Shown here in pieces: positions 26,922 through 35,019 of a DNA stretch of 64,000 nt. The stretch covers positions 4,506,501 to 4,570,500 of the forward strand of contig NZ_CP095053.1 in the NCBI RefSeq assembly GCF_022921095.1, written 5' to 3'. Position 1 is the stretch's first letter. Every line of letters starts with the position of its first letter. The DNA comes from Hymenobacter aerilatus. Its GTDB lineage: Bacteria > Bacteroidota > Bacteroidia > Cytophagales > Hymenobacteraceae. The notes beneath the pieces were generated by a model that was not told the DNA's origin, ran no database searches, and saw only the letters and a program-made list of their open reading frames with translations. The translations under genes and the position numbers were made by a program.

Positions 26922-27351
26922 GGGGGTGTGGCGCCAGCTTTCTGAGGACAGCTTCGGGTAGGGGACGCAGCTTGCGGGTGGTATAGTCAAAGCTGAGCAT
27001 ACCGGTTTTGGCGCGGGCTATTTCCTTGCCGTGCTGGTTTTTTACCAAATACACCACATCGAAGCCGTACTTATGCACATCAGAGGCAGCGAGTTGCAGT
27101 TGTAGCGTGTCGCCGTAGAAGCCTTCGCCCTTGTATTCCACTGCCACGTCGGCCATGATGAAGCCTTGCTGCGTGGCGGGGTCGTATTCCGGCTGACCCA
27201 AAAACTGCAAGAACTGCACCCGCGCTTCGTGCAACAGGCTGAGTAGGGCATCGTTGCCGAGGTGGGCGCCGTAGTTCAAATCGGTGATGCGGATGGGTAG
27301 CTCCACGGTGAGCAGGTAAGCGTCGGGCAACTCTACTTTGACACGGGGCAT
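26914..27351 (-). CDS. Acyl-CoA thioesterase, 4HBT hot-dog family
   Basis: 145 residues with the 4-hydroxybenzoyl-CoA thioesterase pattern: ITDLNYGAHLGNDALLSLLHEAR (interrupted here: the key N-Y-G-x-H-x-G-N run is 26-33) and VEYKGEGFYGD. Probably hydrolyses an acyl-CoA in the cytoplasm; substrate unknown. Translationally coupled to the TenI-like gene. Confidence 0.85.
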   Translation of the reverse strand: MPRVKVELPDAYLLTVELPIRITDLNYGAHLGNDALLSLLHEARVQFLQFLGQPEYDPATQQGFIMADVAVEYKGEGFYGDTLQLQLAASDVHKYGFDVVYLVKNQHGKEIARAKTGMLSFDYTTRKLRPLPEAVLRKLAPHPHA

Positions 27352-27410
27352 AGGCGTTGGGTTTTGGTTGGCGGTTTTTGGTTATTTGTTCCGTTGGACC
27401 TTTCTAAGTG

Positions 27411-27454
27411 AGATTCCCTCCCTTGCGTGATACGCAACATGGTCAGAATAATGT
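27411..27454. repeat. Dispersed repeat copy (GATTCC...GCGCAACATG type)
   Basis: The sequence from GATTCCCTCCCTTGCGTGAT to CAGAATAATG closely matches 33277-33320 (GATTCCTCGTCCTTGCTTGA to CAGAATGAC). Both are in intergenic spaces next to genes. Only two copies are seen here, both imperfect. Confidence 0.6.
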
Positions 27455-27490
27455 CCGACCAAAAACCAGCAGCAAATAACCAAACTTCAG

Positions 27491-28183
27491 ATGCAAGTAG
27501 AAGTTCGCCCCACCGCCGACGGTTCCAGCACGCTCTACGTGCCGGCGCTAGACGAGCACTACCACTCCACCCACGGCGCCGTGCAAGAAGCTCAGCACGT
27601 GTACCTGCAAGCGGCTCTGGAACCTATTCTGGCTGCTGCCACCGATACCACGCGAATACTGGAAATCGGCTTCGGTACCGGTCTCAACGCCATCCTGACG
27701 CTGCAACGTAGCCTTACGGCCTCCGTGGCTCTGGCCTACGATACCATCGAGAAGTACCCTCTACCCCCCGCCGTGGTGGCCGACTTGCACCCCGAACGTT
27801 ACTTGCTGAATCCGGAACTCCTGGAGTATTTCAACCAACTACACGCGGCGGCCTGGGATGAGGCCGTGCCCCTGCTGCCGCGGTTTCTGCTGCGCAAAAT
27901 CACCGGTGAGCTGCAACACACTGCCCTACCCGCCAACCACTACCATGTCATCTACTTCGACGCCTTCGCCCCCGAGAAGCAGCCTGATATGTGGACCGAC
28001 GCGGTATTTGCTCAGCTCTACGAAGCCGCCGCGCCGGGCGCCCTGCTCACCAGCTACTGCGCCAAGGGTAGCTTCCGCCGCAGCCTGAAAGCGGCCGGGT
28101 GGCTAGTAGAGAAGCTACCGGGGCCAGTAGGTAAGCGCGAGATGACGCGGGCGCGGAAGGATTTTACTGTACCTGTTAGCTAG
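27491..28183 (+). CDS. mnmD: tRNA 5-(aminomethyl)-2-thiouridine methyltransferase, MnmD type
   Basis: A SAM-dependent methyltransferase (former DUF752) for the wobble uridine modification mnm5s2U. The SAM loop ILEIGFGTGLNA (about 56-67), the catalytic-domain motif YFDAFAPEKQPDMW and SYCAKGSFRRSLKAAGW at the end are diagnostic. In E. coli this domain is fused to an FAD oxidase in MnmC; here it stands alone, as in many Bacteroidota. Confidence 0.92.
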   Translation: MQVEVRPTADGSSTLYVPALDEHYHSTHGAVQEAQHVYLQAALEPILAAATDTTRILEIGFGTGLNAILTLQRSLTASVALAYDTIEKYPLPPAVVADLHPERYLLNPELLEYFNQLHAAAWDEAVPLLPRFLLRKITGELQHTALPANHYHVIYFDAFAPEKQPDMWTDAVFAQLYEAAAPGALLTSYCAKGSFRRSLKAAGWLVEKLPGPVGKREMTRARKDFTVPVS

Positions 28184-28214
28184 ACTATTTTCGACTCCAT
28201 ATAATATACCATAT

Positions 28215-28880
28215 ATGTCAGAAGGACAATACGTAACCTATCGTAGATTTAATAGCCTCAATGAAGCGCTGGTGCTCTGTGAATTCTTTGACAAAGAAAA
28301 TGTCAAGTACAAATTAGAAGATTATTCGCTCGCATTTGATCCAACGTTTGCTAATAACGAGCAGAACAAAGAATTCAGGATTAAACTAAAGAAACAAGAT
28401 TTTGAGGCCGCTAATGTGCTTCAAGAAAATATGTATTCGAGTGTAGTAGATAGTGTAGATGAAAGTCACTACCTATTTACTTTTACCAATCAGGAGCTCT
28501 ATGAAGTTATTACTAAATCGGATGAATGGAGCAAACTGGATTATCTACTAGCACAAAAAATACTTAGCAATAGAGGAGAGTTGGTGAATGATGCGCTTAT
28601 TCAGTCATTAAAAGAAATTAGGATGAACGAGCTGGCAAAACCAGAAGAAAGCTCGATGTCGTGGATCTTCATAGGATATATATTCGCCTTGGCGGGAGGA
28701 TTTATAGGCTTGTTCATAGGATGGCATTTATTTCATCATAAAAAAACGTTGCCCAACGGAGAAAGGATATATGGTTACGTGCCTTCTAATCGAAAGCAGG
28801 GTATAATAATTATAGTAATTTCAATTTTGAGTTTTATAGGGTGGACGGTATTGAAATTTAGGAACAGTGATAATTTCTAA
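28215..28880 (+). CDS. DUF2007-like membrane protein, A+T-rich gene
   Basis: 221 residues. The N-terminal 70 (YRRFNSLNEALVLCEFFDKENVKYKLED, of which the key pattern is F-N-S-L-x-E-A-x-x-L) resemble the DUF2007 putative signal-transducing module. Two hydrophobic helices follow at about 150-172 and 196-214, separated by a short basic loop. The gene is clearly richer in A+T and uses AT-ending codons far more than its neighbours, so it may be acquired. No promoter was identified. Function unknown. Confidence 0.7.
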   Translation: MSEGQYVTYRRFNSLNEALVLCEFFDKENVKYKLEDYSLAFDPTFANNEQNKEFRIKLKKQDFEAANVLQENMYSSVVDSVDESHYLFTFTNQELYEVITKSDEWSKLDYLLAQKILSNRGELVNDALIQSLKEIRMNELAKPEESSMSWIFIGYIFALAGGFIGLFIGWHLFHHKKTLPNGERIYGYVPSNRKQGIIIIVISILSFIGWTVLKFRNSDNF

Positions 28881-28922
28881 GTACAACGTCCTTTTATCCA
28901 TTCTGCCCATATTGCAGAAGCT

Positions 28923-30146
28923 ATGAGTCGTAAGATTATTGAAGTCGAAGGCCCGAAATGGGTGGAGCAGGGTATTATTACTGCCGAGCAGGAACAGCGG
29001 CTACTGGCGTTGTATCCTGTTGATGATAAAGCTATTGGCCTATTGCCACTACTAGGAAGCCTGCTAGTGCTGCTGAGCGCCCTGAGTCTGATTGCCGCCA
29101 ACTGGCAGGACCTGCCGCTGCTGGTGCGCTTCGGGATTCTGCTGGGCTCGGTGGCGGGGAGCTACGCGGCGGGCGAGTATTTTCGGCGGCGCGGCAACAC
29201 GCAGCTGGGCATGGGCCTGGTAGGACTGGGGCTGATTTTGTTCGGCACTAGCATCATCCTCACCAGTCAGATGTTCCAGCTCATCGGCTACGACGTGACA
29301 GGCCTAGTAGCCTGGGGCGTGGCGGGGGTAGGGCTTACTTACCTCTACCGCTCGCGCCTGCTGTTTGTGATGACGGTAGCCATCGGCGGCATTGTGCAGG
29401 GCTACAACACCGAGGCGCTAGGTGCCTTCAGCTACGCAACGGCCGTGTTTACGGCCCTCACCCTCGGTTACTATTGGTGGCGCTACCCCGATGCGCTACT
29501 AGGTGCTGTGCTAGCTACCGGCCTGCTGTGGCAAGCGGGCTTGCTCATCGGCGTGCTGCACATCAAAATCACCTGGTTTTTTGTGGCGGCTATGCTCATC
29601 TACGCCTTCGGCGACTGGCAAGCCGACCGCCCGGCCGGTCGGGCGTTGCAGGGGCCACCGCTAGTGGCGGCATTCCTGTTTATGCTGGGCTTAGCTATTT
29701 TCGGAGAGGCCGGAAGCTACACCGACCGCTTGCAACCTCCGCTGCTAGCCTACCTGGTGGCACTAGGGGCGGTGCTAGTCCTCTCCCTGGCAGGCAAAAA
29801 GGCGCGGGGCCGCCTCAGCAGCGCCACTGATTGGCTACTACTGCTCCCCGGCTTCTACCTGCCGGCCGGGCTGCCACTGGCCGTGGCGGCCTTGGTCGTG
29901 CTCTATGCCTATACCGGCACGTTGCTGTGGCGCGCCCACCAGGAGCAAAACCCCGACCGCGTGACGCTGGGTACCGTATTGTTTATTCTGACCACCGCCG
30001 TGGCCTACTTCCGGCTCACGTGGGGCTTCATGAACAAATCGTTGTTTTTCCTGCTCGGAGGCATTTTGCTACTTGGCCTAAGCTGGTATTTGCGCCGGCG
30101 GGCCGTGCAAACTGCTGCGCCAGACGCTTCCACCCCTAACCCGTAA
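28923..30146 (+). CDS. DUF2157 family membrane protein
   Basis: 407 residues with a short cytoplasmic N-terminal region (KWVEQGIITAEQEQRLLALY, typical of DUF2157) and about ten membrane helices. The function of the family is unknown. The stop is four bases from the next start, and the two proteins are usually found together. Confidence 0.88.
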   Translation: MSRKIIEVEGPKWVEQGIITAEQEQRLLALYPVDDKAIGLLPLLGSLLVLLSALSLIAANWQDLPLLVRFGILLGSVAGSYAAGEYFRRRGNTQLGMGLVGLGLILFGTSIILTSQMFQLIGYDVTGLVAWGVAGVGLTYLYRSRLLFVMTVAIGGIVQGYNTEALGAFSYATAVFTALTLGYYWWRYPDALLGAVLATGLLWQAGLLIGVLHIKITWFFVAAMLIYAFGDWQADRPAGRALQGPPLVAAFLFMLGLAIFGEAGSYTDRLQPPLLAYLVALGAVLVLSLAGKKARGRLSSATDWLLLLPGFYLPAGLPLAVAALVVLYAYTGTLLWRAHQEQNPDRVTLGTVLFILTTAVAYFRLTWGFMNKSLFFLLGGILLLGLSWYLRRRAVQTAAPDASTPNP

Positions 30147-30150
30147 TCGC

Positions 30151-30684
30151 ATGGCTGTTCTTCCTACCCCTGCCAATCGTCGGGTGTGGCTGGTGCTGCT
30201 AGTAGGTGCGCAGCTGCTGTTTATTGCGGCCGTGGCAGCGGCCGGGTATGCCACCACCGCCTACGGCCGCACAGTGCAGCTGCGCACGGCTCCCGTCAAC
30301 CCCCGCGACCTGCTGGAGCGCGACCACCTACGCCTGACCTACGGCATCACCTATTTGCCTCTCTCGCTGTGGCAAGAGGCTAAGGAGCCGCGCCGCCGTC
30401 AGCCCGTGTATGTGGCTCTGCGTGCCCAGGGCAACGCATACGCCGCCGTGCGCGTGTACGAGCAAGAGCCCCGTGCCCTACCCTCCGATCAGGTAATTCT
30501 GCGCGGTTGGGTGGTGGGCAGCAGTCGGCGCACCCTTCGCCTACGCTATGGTCTGGAACGGTACTATGCGCCGGAAAGTCAGGTAAAAGCGCTGAACAAG
30601 AAAGGCCCGCACGCGCTGCTGGTACACGTGAGCATTGCCCCTTGGGGCCAAGCGCGCATTACGGAGGCTGAGGTGTTACCGTAG
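30151..30684 (+). CDS. GDYXXLXY domain protein
   Basis: 177 residues with one N-terminal membrane helix (about 12-36) and an external domain. The family motif region LRTAPVNPRDLLERDHLRLTY retains the shape P-x-x-P-R-D-L-L-x-x-D-x-x-x-L-x-Y, but the normal GDY is RDH here. Partner of the DUF2157 protein; role unknown. Confidence 0.82.
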   Translation: MAVLPTPANRRVWLVLLVGAQLLFIAAVAAAGYATTAYGRTVQLRTAPVNPRDLLERDHLRLTYGITYLPLSLWQEAKEPRRRQPVYVALRAQGNAYAAVRVYEQEPRALPSDQVILRGWVVGSSRRTLRLRYGLERYYAPESQVKALNKKGPHALLVHVSIAPWGQARITEAEVLP

Positions 30685-30705
30685 AGTACGCAATGCGCCT
30701 ATGAC

Positions 30706-31188
30706 CTACAGGTCGTTTTGTGCCAGTAAAGCATAGTCTTCGGGTATCATATCAGCTAAGACGTAACGTCTTTGCTGCGTTTTATGCATCTCATCTAAAA
30801 TGGCAACTAAATCTCGATACGTAGCAGTAGACGTGTTTTTTATAAAAATCAGTGCGTGTGCATTATGATCAAGTAATACTTGGTGTAGTTCGGAAGAATG
30901 CAGGGCAGCACTGTAAATAGTGGTAACATTTGTTGTATCAGGTAAGCCGTAATAGTAATATACGCTACCGGATTTACTTAAAATTAGTGTAATAAGGTCA
31001 GGATGCCAAAAGTCGTTTTGCTCCTCGCCGTCATGGCGTTTGGCAGGCATATTAAGTTGTCTGATACTTGGTTTAGTTATATGTTGGTTAAGTAGGAAAA
31101 AGGCTAATAATAAAAAAGCAAGCCCGACCATAGCGGTCATGTCCAATCGAATTTTCCGATGGTTTGTAGATAAACGTCGCCTTTTCAT
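30706..31188 (-). CDS. ExbD-like protein lacking the membrane aspartate
   Basis: 160 residues: basic N-terminus, one membrane helix and a periplasmic domain, the ExbD/TolR layout. The helix reads LDMTAMVGLAFLLLAFF, whereas the neighbour has LDMTPMVDLAFLLLTFF; the conserved proton-path aspartate is Gly22 here. The rest aligns with the neighbour to the end (TYRDLVAILDEM... against TYGNLVDALDEM...). The start at 31188 gives the normal family length. Probably a degenerate or specialised paralogue; no ExbB or TonB gene is close. Confidence 0.82.
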   Translation of the reverse strand: MKRRRLSTNHRKIRLDMTAMVGLAFLLLAFFLLNQHITKPSIRQLNMPAKRHDGEEQNDFWHPDLITLILSKSGSVYYYYGLPDTTNVTTIYSAALHSSELHQVLLDHNAHALIFIKNTSTATYRDLVAILDEMHKTQQRRYVLADMIPEDYALLAQNDL

Positions 31189-31213
31189 ATATACTAACTC
31201 AAGTTGCGTAGTA

Positions 31214-31370
31214 GCCGCGTAGCGGCTCAAGGTTTGTAGCATGAGCGGAAAAAGGAGACCGCACCGCATAGCGGTGCAAGAAATGGCCTACCTGTTCTGA
31301 CACCGATACGCTACGCGGCGCGTCGTGCCGGCGCTACTCATTTTCTACAAACCTTGGGCCGCTACGCGGC
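31214..31370. repeat. Inverted repeat between the ExbD-like genes
   Basis: Arms 31214-31239 and 31345-31370 match at 25 of 26 positions and each contains the palindrome GCCGCGTAGCGGC. Further CGCATAGCGGTG and CTACGCGGCG units lie between. Found upstream of one ExbD-like gene and downstream of the other. Confidence 0.85.
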
Positions 31371-31460
31371 TGCTCCGCAATTTGGTTTATGTAGTTTGAT
31401 AGCTGCAAACAGTGAATTACAAGCGGATTAATTATTCCAGCTACTACCTTTTCCTTCGAT

Positions 31461-31967
31461 CTACAGCCCATTCCGCTGCAGCAGCGCCCGGTCGTTGCGG
31501 TCGAGGTCGACCAGGGCGTATTTCTTCTGGCTGGTGATATTCATCTCATCCAAGGCATCTACTAAGTTGCCGTAGGTCGATTCCTGCTCAGATTTGATGA
31601 GTACCACGGCGCCATTCTGCCGGTGTTGCAGGTCTAGTAACACCTGCCGGAGGCCGCGGGCGCTGTAGTCGGTGGTGTGCAGGGTAGGGGCGGTGCCGGT
31701 TTCATTCACGCCGTAGAAGTAATGCACTTGGTTGTGCTTGCCCAAAATCAGCGTAAGTGCTTTGCTGGCAGGTGTATCTGTGCCCGGCCCTTTTACCGGC
31801 ATGGCCAGTTCCATAATGATAGACTTGCTGAAGGTGCTGGTCAGCATGAAGAAGGTGAGCAACAGAAACGCCAGATCCACCATTGGCGTCATATCGAGGC
31901 GAAAGGCCATTTTCTTGGCGCGGGGCTTACCTTGTTGAGCGGGGGCGGCTGTTTGGATGTCGGCCAT
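31461..31967 (-). CDS. exbD: ExbD/TolR-type biopolymer transport protein
   Basis: 168 residues with one membrane helix (about 28-48) carrying the essential aspartate D31 in MTPMVDLAFLLL, then a periplasmic domain. ExbD works with ExbB as a proton-driven motor for TonB-dependent uptake at the outer membrane. Only ExbD-type genes are here, so its ExbB and TonB partners would be elsewhere. It is clearly paralogous to the downstream gene at 30706-31188. Confidence 0.9.
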   Translation of the reverse strand: MADIQTAAPAQQGKPRAKKMAFRLDMTPMVDLAFLLLTFFMLTSTFSKSIIMELAMPVKGPGTDTPASKALTLILGKHNQVHYFYGVNETGTAPTLHTTDYSARGLRQVLLDLQHRQNGAVVLIKSEQESTYGNLVDALDEMNITSQKKYALVDLDRNDRALLQRNGL

Positions 31968-31976
31968 GGTATTAGA

Positions 31977-32012
31977 ATAGCGTTAGTTGAATAGGTATTC
32001 AGCTAACGCTAT
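31977..32012. repeat. Palindrome upstream of exbD
   Basis: 17-bp arms (31977-31993 and 31996-32012, ATAGCGTTAG.TGAATA) match at 16 positions with a two-base centre. It lies 9 bp before the exbD start and upstream of the divergent gene at 32108; it could be an operator or a hairpin. Confidence 0.6.
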
Positions 32013-32107
32013 GAATATGTGTTGTATTGCTGCTGATATATATAATCTCGTATAGTAAATTGATACCTAATTTTCTGCACTACCTTCTATCAACAAGTCA
32101 TAGCTTT

Positions 32108-32599
32108 ATGCTTACTCTATTCTATCGCGTCGGTATTGCGTTATTTCTATCAATAGCATTATTCAGCGCTGTATTCGGTTTCGAGGTACTATGGCAAAAG
32201 ACACTGGATATTCAATTGCATAACACCTACTTTGTTGTGTCCACTTATCTTGGACAAATTAGCTTTTTCGTTGTCTGTCTCTTAGCAGTTTGTTTGCTAG
32301 ACATGATACGTTGGCGAGCCACTAGTAACCGCTGGCTTCTTTTAGCAGTTGGAGTGTGTGCTGCCTTATTAGTGTTATTCACTACCGACGCTGCAATTCT
32401 AGTAGCCTCCATGCAAAATGTCGGTTGGACTATCTATCCACCTTTAGAAGCATCCAAGCAAGATGTCGTGCAACCCCCTCTACCAGAACCCTCACAAACT
32501 TGGGATTATCTAGTGCGTGCAGCACAAATTATCTTTCTGCTCATTACTATTTGGGCCAGCGTCGCTTTCGGCAAACTGCAAGCAAGGCAGAAAGCATAG
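32108..32599 (+). CDS. Orphan membrane protein with a cytochrome-oxidase-like motif
   Basis: 163 residues with four predicted helices. Between helices one and two it has LDIQLHNTYFVVS, strongly like the LDI-x-LHDTYYVVA segment of haem-copper oxidase subunit I, but the haem-binding HFH that follows there is replaced by STYLG. The gene is A+T-richer than average. Start at the ATG 32108; an earlier start would add a hydrophobic stretch. The family is unknown to me. Confidence 0.7.
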   Translation: MLTLFYRVGIALFLSIALFSAVFGFEVLWQKTLDIQLHNTYFVVSTYLGQISFFVVCLLAVCLLDMIRWRATSNRWLLLAVGVCAALLVLFTTDAAILVASMQNVGWTIYPPLEASKQDVVQPPLPEPSQTWDYLVRAAQIIFLLITIWASVAFGKLQARQKA

Positions 32600-32612
32600 T
32601 TCGTTATTTCAG

Positions 32613-33185
32613 TTAGAACCACCACACCCGCTCCGGTGTGAGGCAGGCGTGCAAGGGCACGTCGCCGAGCCATACGTCTGTAATCTGCGGTACCGGTGGC
32701 TCCAGACTCAGGCCGATGCAAAGGGTTTCGGAGCGGCACTCGGTCAGGAAACGGTCGTAGAAGCCTTTGCCGTAGCCTACCCGGTGGCCCCGCTCATCAA
32801 AGGCAAGAAGGGGGAGCAGCACCGCATCGAAAGCGGCGGATGCTACCTCTGTAGCGCCCGTCGGTTCAGGAATGCCCCAGCGGCTTTCTACCAGGTGCGT
32901 TTCGGGTGTGAGGTGATAGTGGCGTAGCGTAATGCCATCGGCCTGCACTACCGGCACGGCTACCTGCGCGGTTGGGTGCTCGGCCCACAGCCACTGAATG
33001 ATAGGCCACGTATCCGGCTCCTGCTGCCGGGCAGCGGGTAGAAATACGTGCACCCAGCGCCACTGCACTACCTCGAAGTGTTGCTGTAACTGCCTAAGTA
33101 GTGCTGTGCTACGGCGGGATACCTCTGTTGCGGGCAGGGCCCGCCGTAGCGCCAACATCTGCCGGCGAAGCTCTGCTTTATGCAT
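32613..33185 (-). CDS. 5-formyltetrahydrofolate cyclo-ligase
   Basis: Converts 5-formyl-THF to 5,10-methenyl-THF with ATP, salvaging a storage folate. 190 residues; KAELRRQMLALRRALP at the N-terminus and the signature LLAFDERGHRVGYGKGFYDRFL (key part GYGKGFYDR, about 140-148) are typical. It is convergent with the membrane-protein gene and separated from it by 13 bp. Confidence 0.93.
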   Translation of the reverse strand: MHKAELRRQMLALRRALPATEVSRRSTALLRQLQQHFEVVQWRWVHVFLPAARQQEPDTWPIIQWLWAEHPTAQVAVPVVQADGITLRHYHLTPETHLVESRWGIPEPTGATEVASAAFDAVLLPLLAFDERGHRVGYGKGFYDRFLTECRSETLCIGLSLEPPVPQITDVWLGDVPLHACLTPERVWWF

Positions 33186-33276
33186 AAGTTGGTATAGCTA
33201 ATTATGCATTAGTCCTCTGCGAACCTCTGTGCTATCCACGGCGAAACACTGCGAGAATCAGACAATGTGGGCTACT

Positions 33277-33320
33277 CAGATTCCTCGTCCTTGCTTGATG
33301 CGCAACATGCTCAGAATGAC
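33277..33320. repeat. Second copy of the GATTCC...GCGCAACATG repeat
   Basis: Matches the copy at 27411-27454 over about 42 bases with several differences; it ends two bases before the bshC stop codon. The stretch just before it (33216-33250, CCTCTGCGAACCTCTGTGC) recalls the repeat after the threonine dehydrogenase gene. Confidence 0.6.
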
Positions 33321-33321
33321 A

Positions 33322-34902
33322 CTACTCCTCTACCACCGTAAACTCCAGCGCCAGCGGCTCGAATGCCTCTAGCAGCTGCTGCAAAAACTGCGGATTGTTG
33401 ATGTAAACGCTCAGCAGGTTGTCGGTACGCTCCTGTAGGCTGCCGTCGGGGAAGAGCTTGTCCTTGAGAGCGCTGAGCTGGGAGTAGGCAGTTTCGTGCT
33501 TGGCTTCGGCGGCTTTATTGAGGCGTTTTTCCAGGCCGGCTAGCGTGCCGGCGGCTTTGCTACCCTCGGCGGCCACGGCTTTCACTAGGGTAGGGTCGAG
33601 GCGTTGGGCCAGCGCTTGCACCTGCTCGAACACGGCGGCTAGGGCCTGCTGCTGCTCTTTCAGGTTTACTTCTTCCTGGCCCAGGGCGACGCCTACCTGC
33701 TGTTTCAGCTCGGGCAGCGGCCGAAATAGCTCCGCGGCGCTCAGGCCCAGCTTACGCATCTTGCCCGCATTGGCCTTGCTGATGTATAGCCCCGAGTTGC
33801 GCAGCAGCACCATAGGGTAGGGTACCTGGTACTCGGCAAACACCTGCTTCAGTTGAAACCAATACGCCACCTCCGCGCCCCCGCCGATGTAGCACAGGTT
33901 GGGCAGTAGGATTTCCTGATACAACGGCCGCAACACCACATTCGGGCTGAACCGCTCTGGCTGCTGGCGGGCTAGGTCAAGCAGCTCTTTCTGGCCGTAA
34001 CATCGGTCGGTGTTCAGCACGGCTACGCAGCCACGGGCCTCGTCGGCTTCCAGCCGCTCGCGCTTGCCATCGTCGGTCAGGAAAAACAGATTGAGTGGGC
34101 GCGAATACACCTGCGGCGCGTAGCCGGCAGCTTCCAGGTTGGCATTGGTGGCCTGCACAGCGCGGTGCGAGGCCTGGGACTGAATTTCCTTTTCCAGCAC
34201 CGGCACCAAGGCATGCTTCAGCGCGGGCGTATCAGCATCAAGGCTTACCAGGCCAAACTCACCAAACAGCGCGTGCGTAAGGCGGCGGGTAGCATCAGCA
34301 AGGGTAGGGGCCTGCTGGTAGGCTTCGCGGAACAAGGCGGGTACGTCGGCGGGTAGCTGATCAAGCAACTGCTCTTGTAAGCCTTCCAGCGGCAGGCGTC
34401 CTACTGGGCCGCCGGTTTCGGCAGCCTGCCACTCGTATTTCTTGCCGAATAGCTGAAAATGATTGATTTCGGCGAAGTCATGATCTTCGGTAGCCATCCA
34501 GTATACCGGCACAAAGTCGTACTGCGGGTACTGCTCCTTCAGCTGCCGGCTGAGCTTCACGGCCGTTATAATCTTGTAGATGAAATACAGCGGCCCGGTC
34601 AACAGATTGAGCTGGTGGCCGGTGGTGATAGTGAAGGTGGTGTCTTTTTCGAGCAGGTCGAGGTTGTCCTGCACAGCCGGGTGTACGTCCAGGCCCTCAT
34701 ACTGCGCCCGCAAGGCTTCTACCAACTGCTGCCGGTTCTGGGCAGGGTAGGCGGCCTGCTTCTCGTCGATTTGCGCGGCGAAAGCATCCAGCGTCGGGAA
34801 GCGGTGGTAGAACGGCGTCAGCACTTCGTGCTGGCTCAGGTAGTCAAGCAGCAGCTTGGAAAAAGCGCCGGTGTCGGCGTAGGATAGGGTCGTGACGGGC
34901 AT
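33322..34902 (-). CDS. bshC: Bacillithiol biosynthesis cysteine-adding enzyme
   Basis: Adds cysteine to glucosaminyl-malate in the last step of bacillithiol synthesis. 526 residues from the ATG at 34902; family motifs are TTGHQLNLLTGPLYFIYKI, PVYWMATEDHDFAEI, YIGGGAEVAYWFQLK and a coiled-coil region near the C-terminus. No bshA or bshB gene is in the window. The organism should therefore use bacillithiol as a low-molecular-weight thiol. Confidence 0.94.
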   Translation of the reverse strand: MPVTTLSYADTGAFSKLLLDYLSQHEVLTPFYHRFPTLDAFAAQIDEKQAAYPAQNRQQLVEALRAQYEGLDVHPAVQDNLDLLEKDTTFTITTGHQLNLLTGPLYFIYKIITAVKLSRQLKEQYPQYDFVPVYWMATEDHDFAEINHFQLFGKKYEWQAAETGGPVGRLPLEGLQEQLLDQLPADVPALFREAYQQAPTLADATRRLTHALFGEFGLVSLDADTPALKHALVPVLEKEIQSQASHRAVQATNANLEAAGYAPQVYSRPLNLFFLTDDGKRERLEADEARGCVAVLNTDRCYGQKELLDLARQQPERFSPNVVLRPLYQEILLPNLCYIGGGAEVAYWFQLKQVFAEYQVPYPMVLLRNSGLYISKANAGKMRKLGLSAAELFRPLPELKQQVGVALGQEEVNLKEQQQALAAVFEQVQALAQRLDPTLVKAVAAEGSKAAGTLAGLEKRLNKAAEAKHETAYSQLSALKDKLFPDGSLQERTDNLLSVYINNPQFLQQLLEAFEPLALEFTVVEE

Positions 34903-35019
34903 ACAGAGGGATGTCATTCGGCTATAACCAGCCAACGGCCACAAAGTAACTGGCAATTTTTTGCTCGGCGGCCGTGCGGCAGTTGCAGCCAAACACCTCG
35001 CCTACCGTTACTGTGCGCT

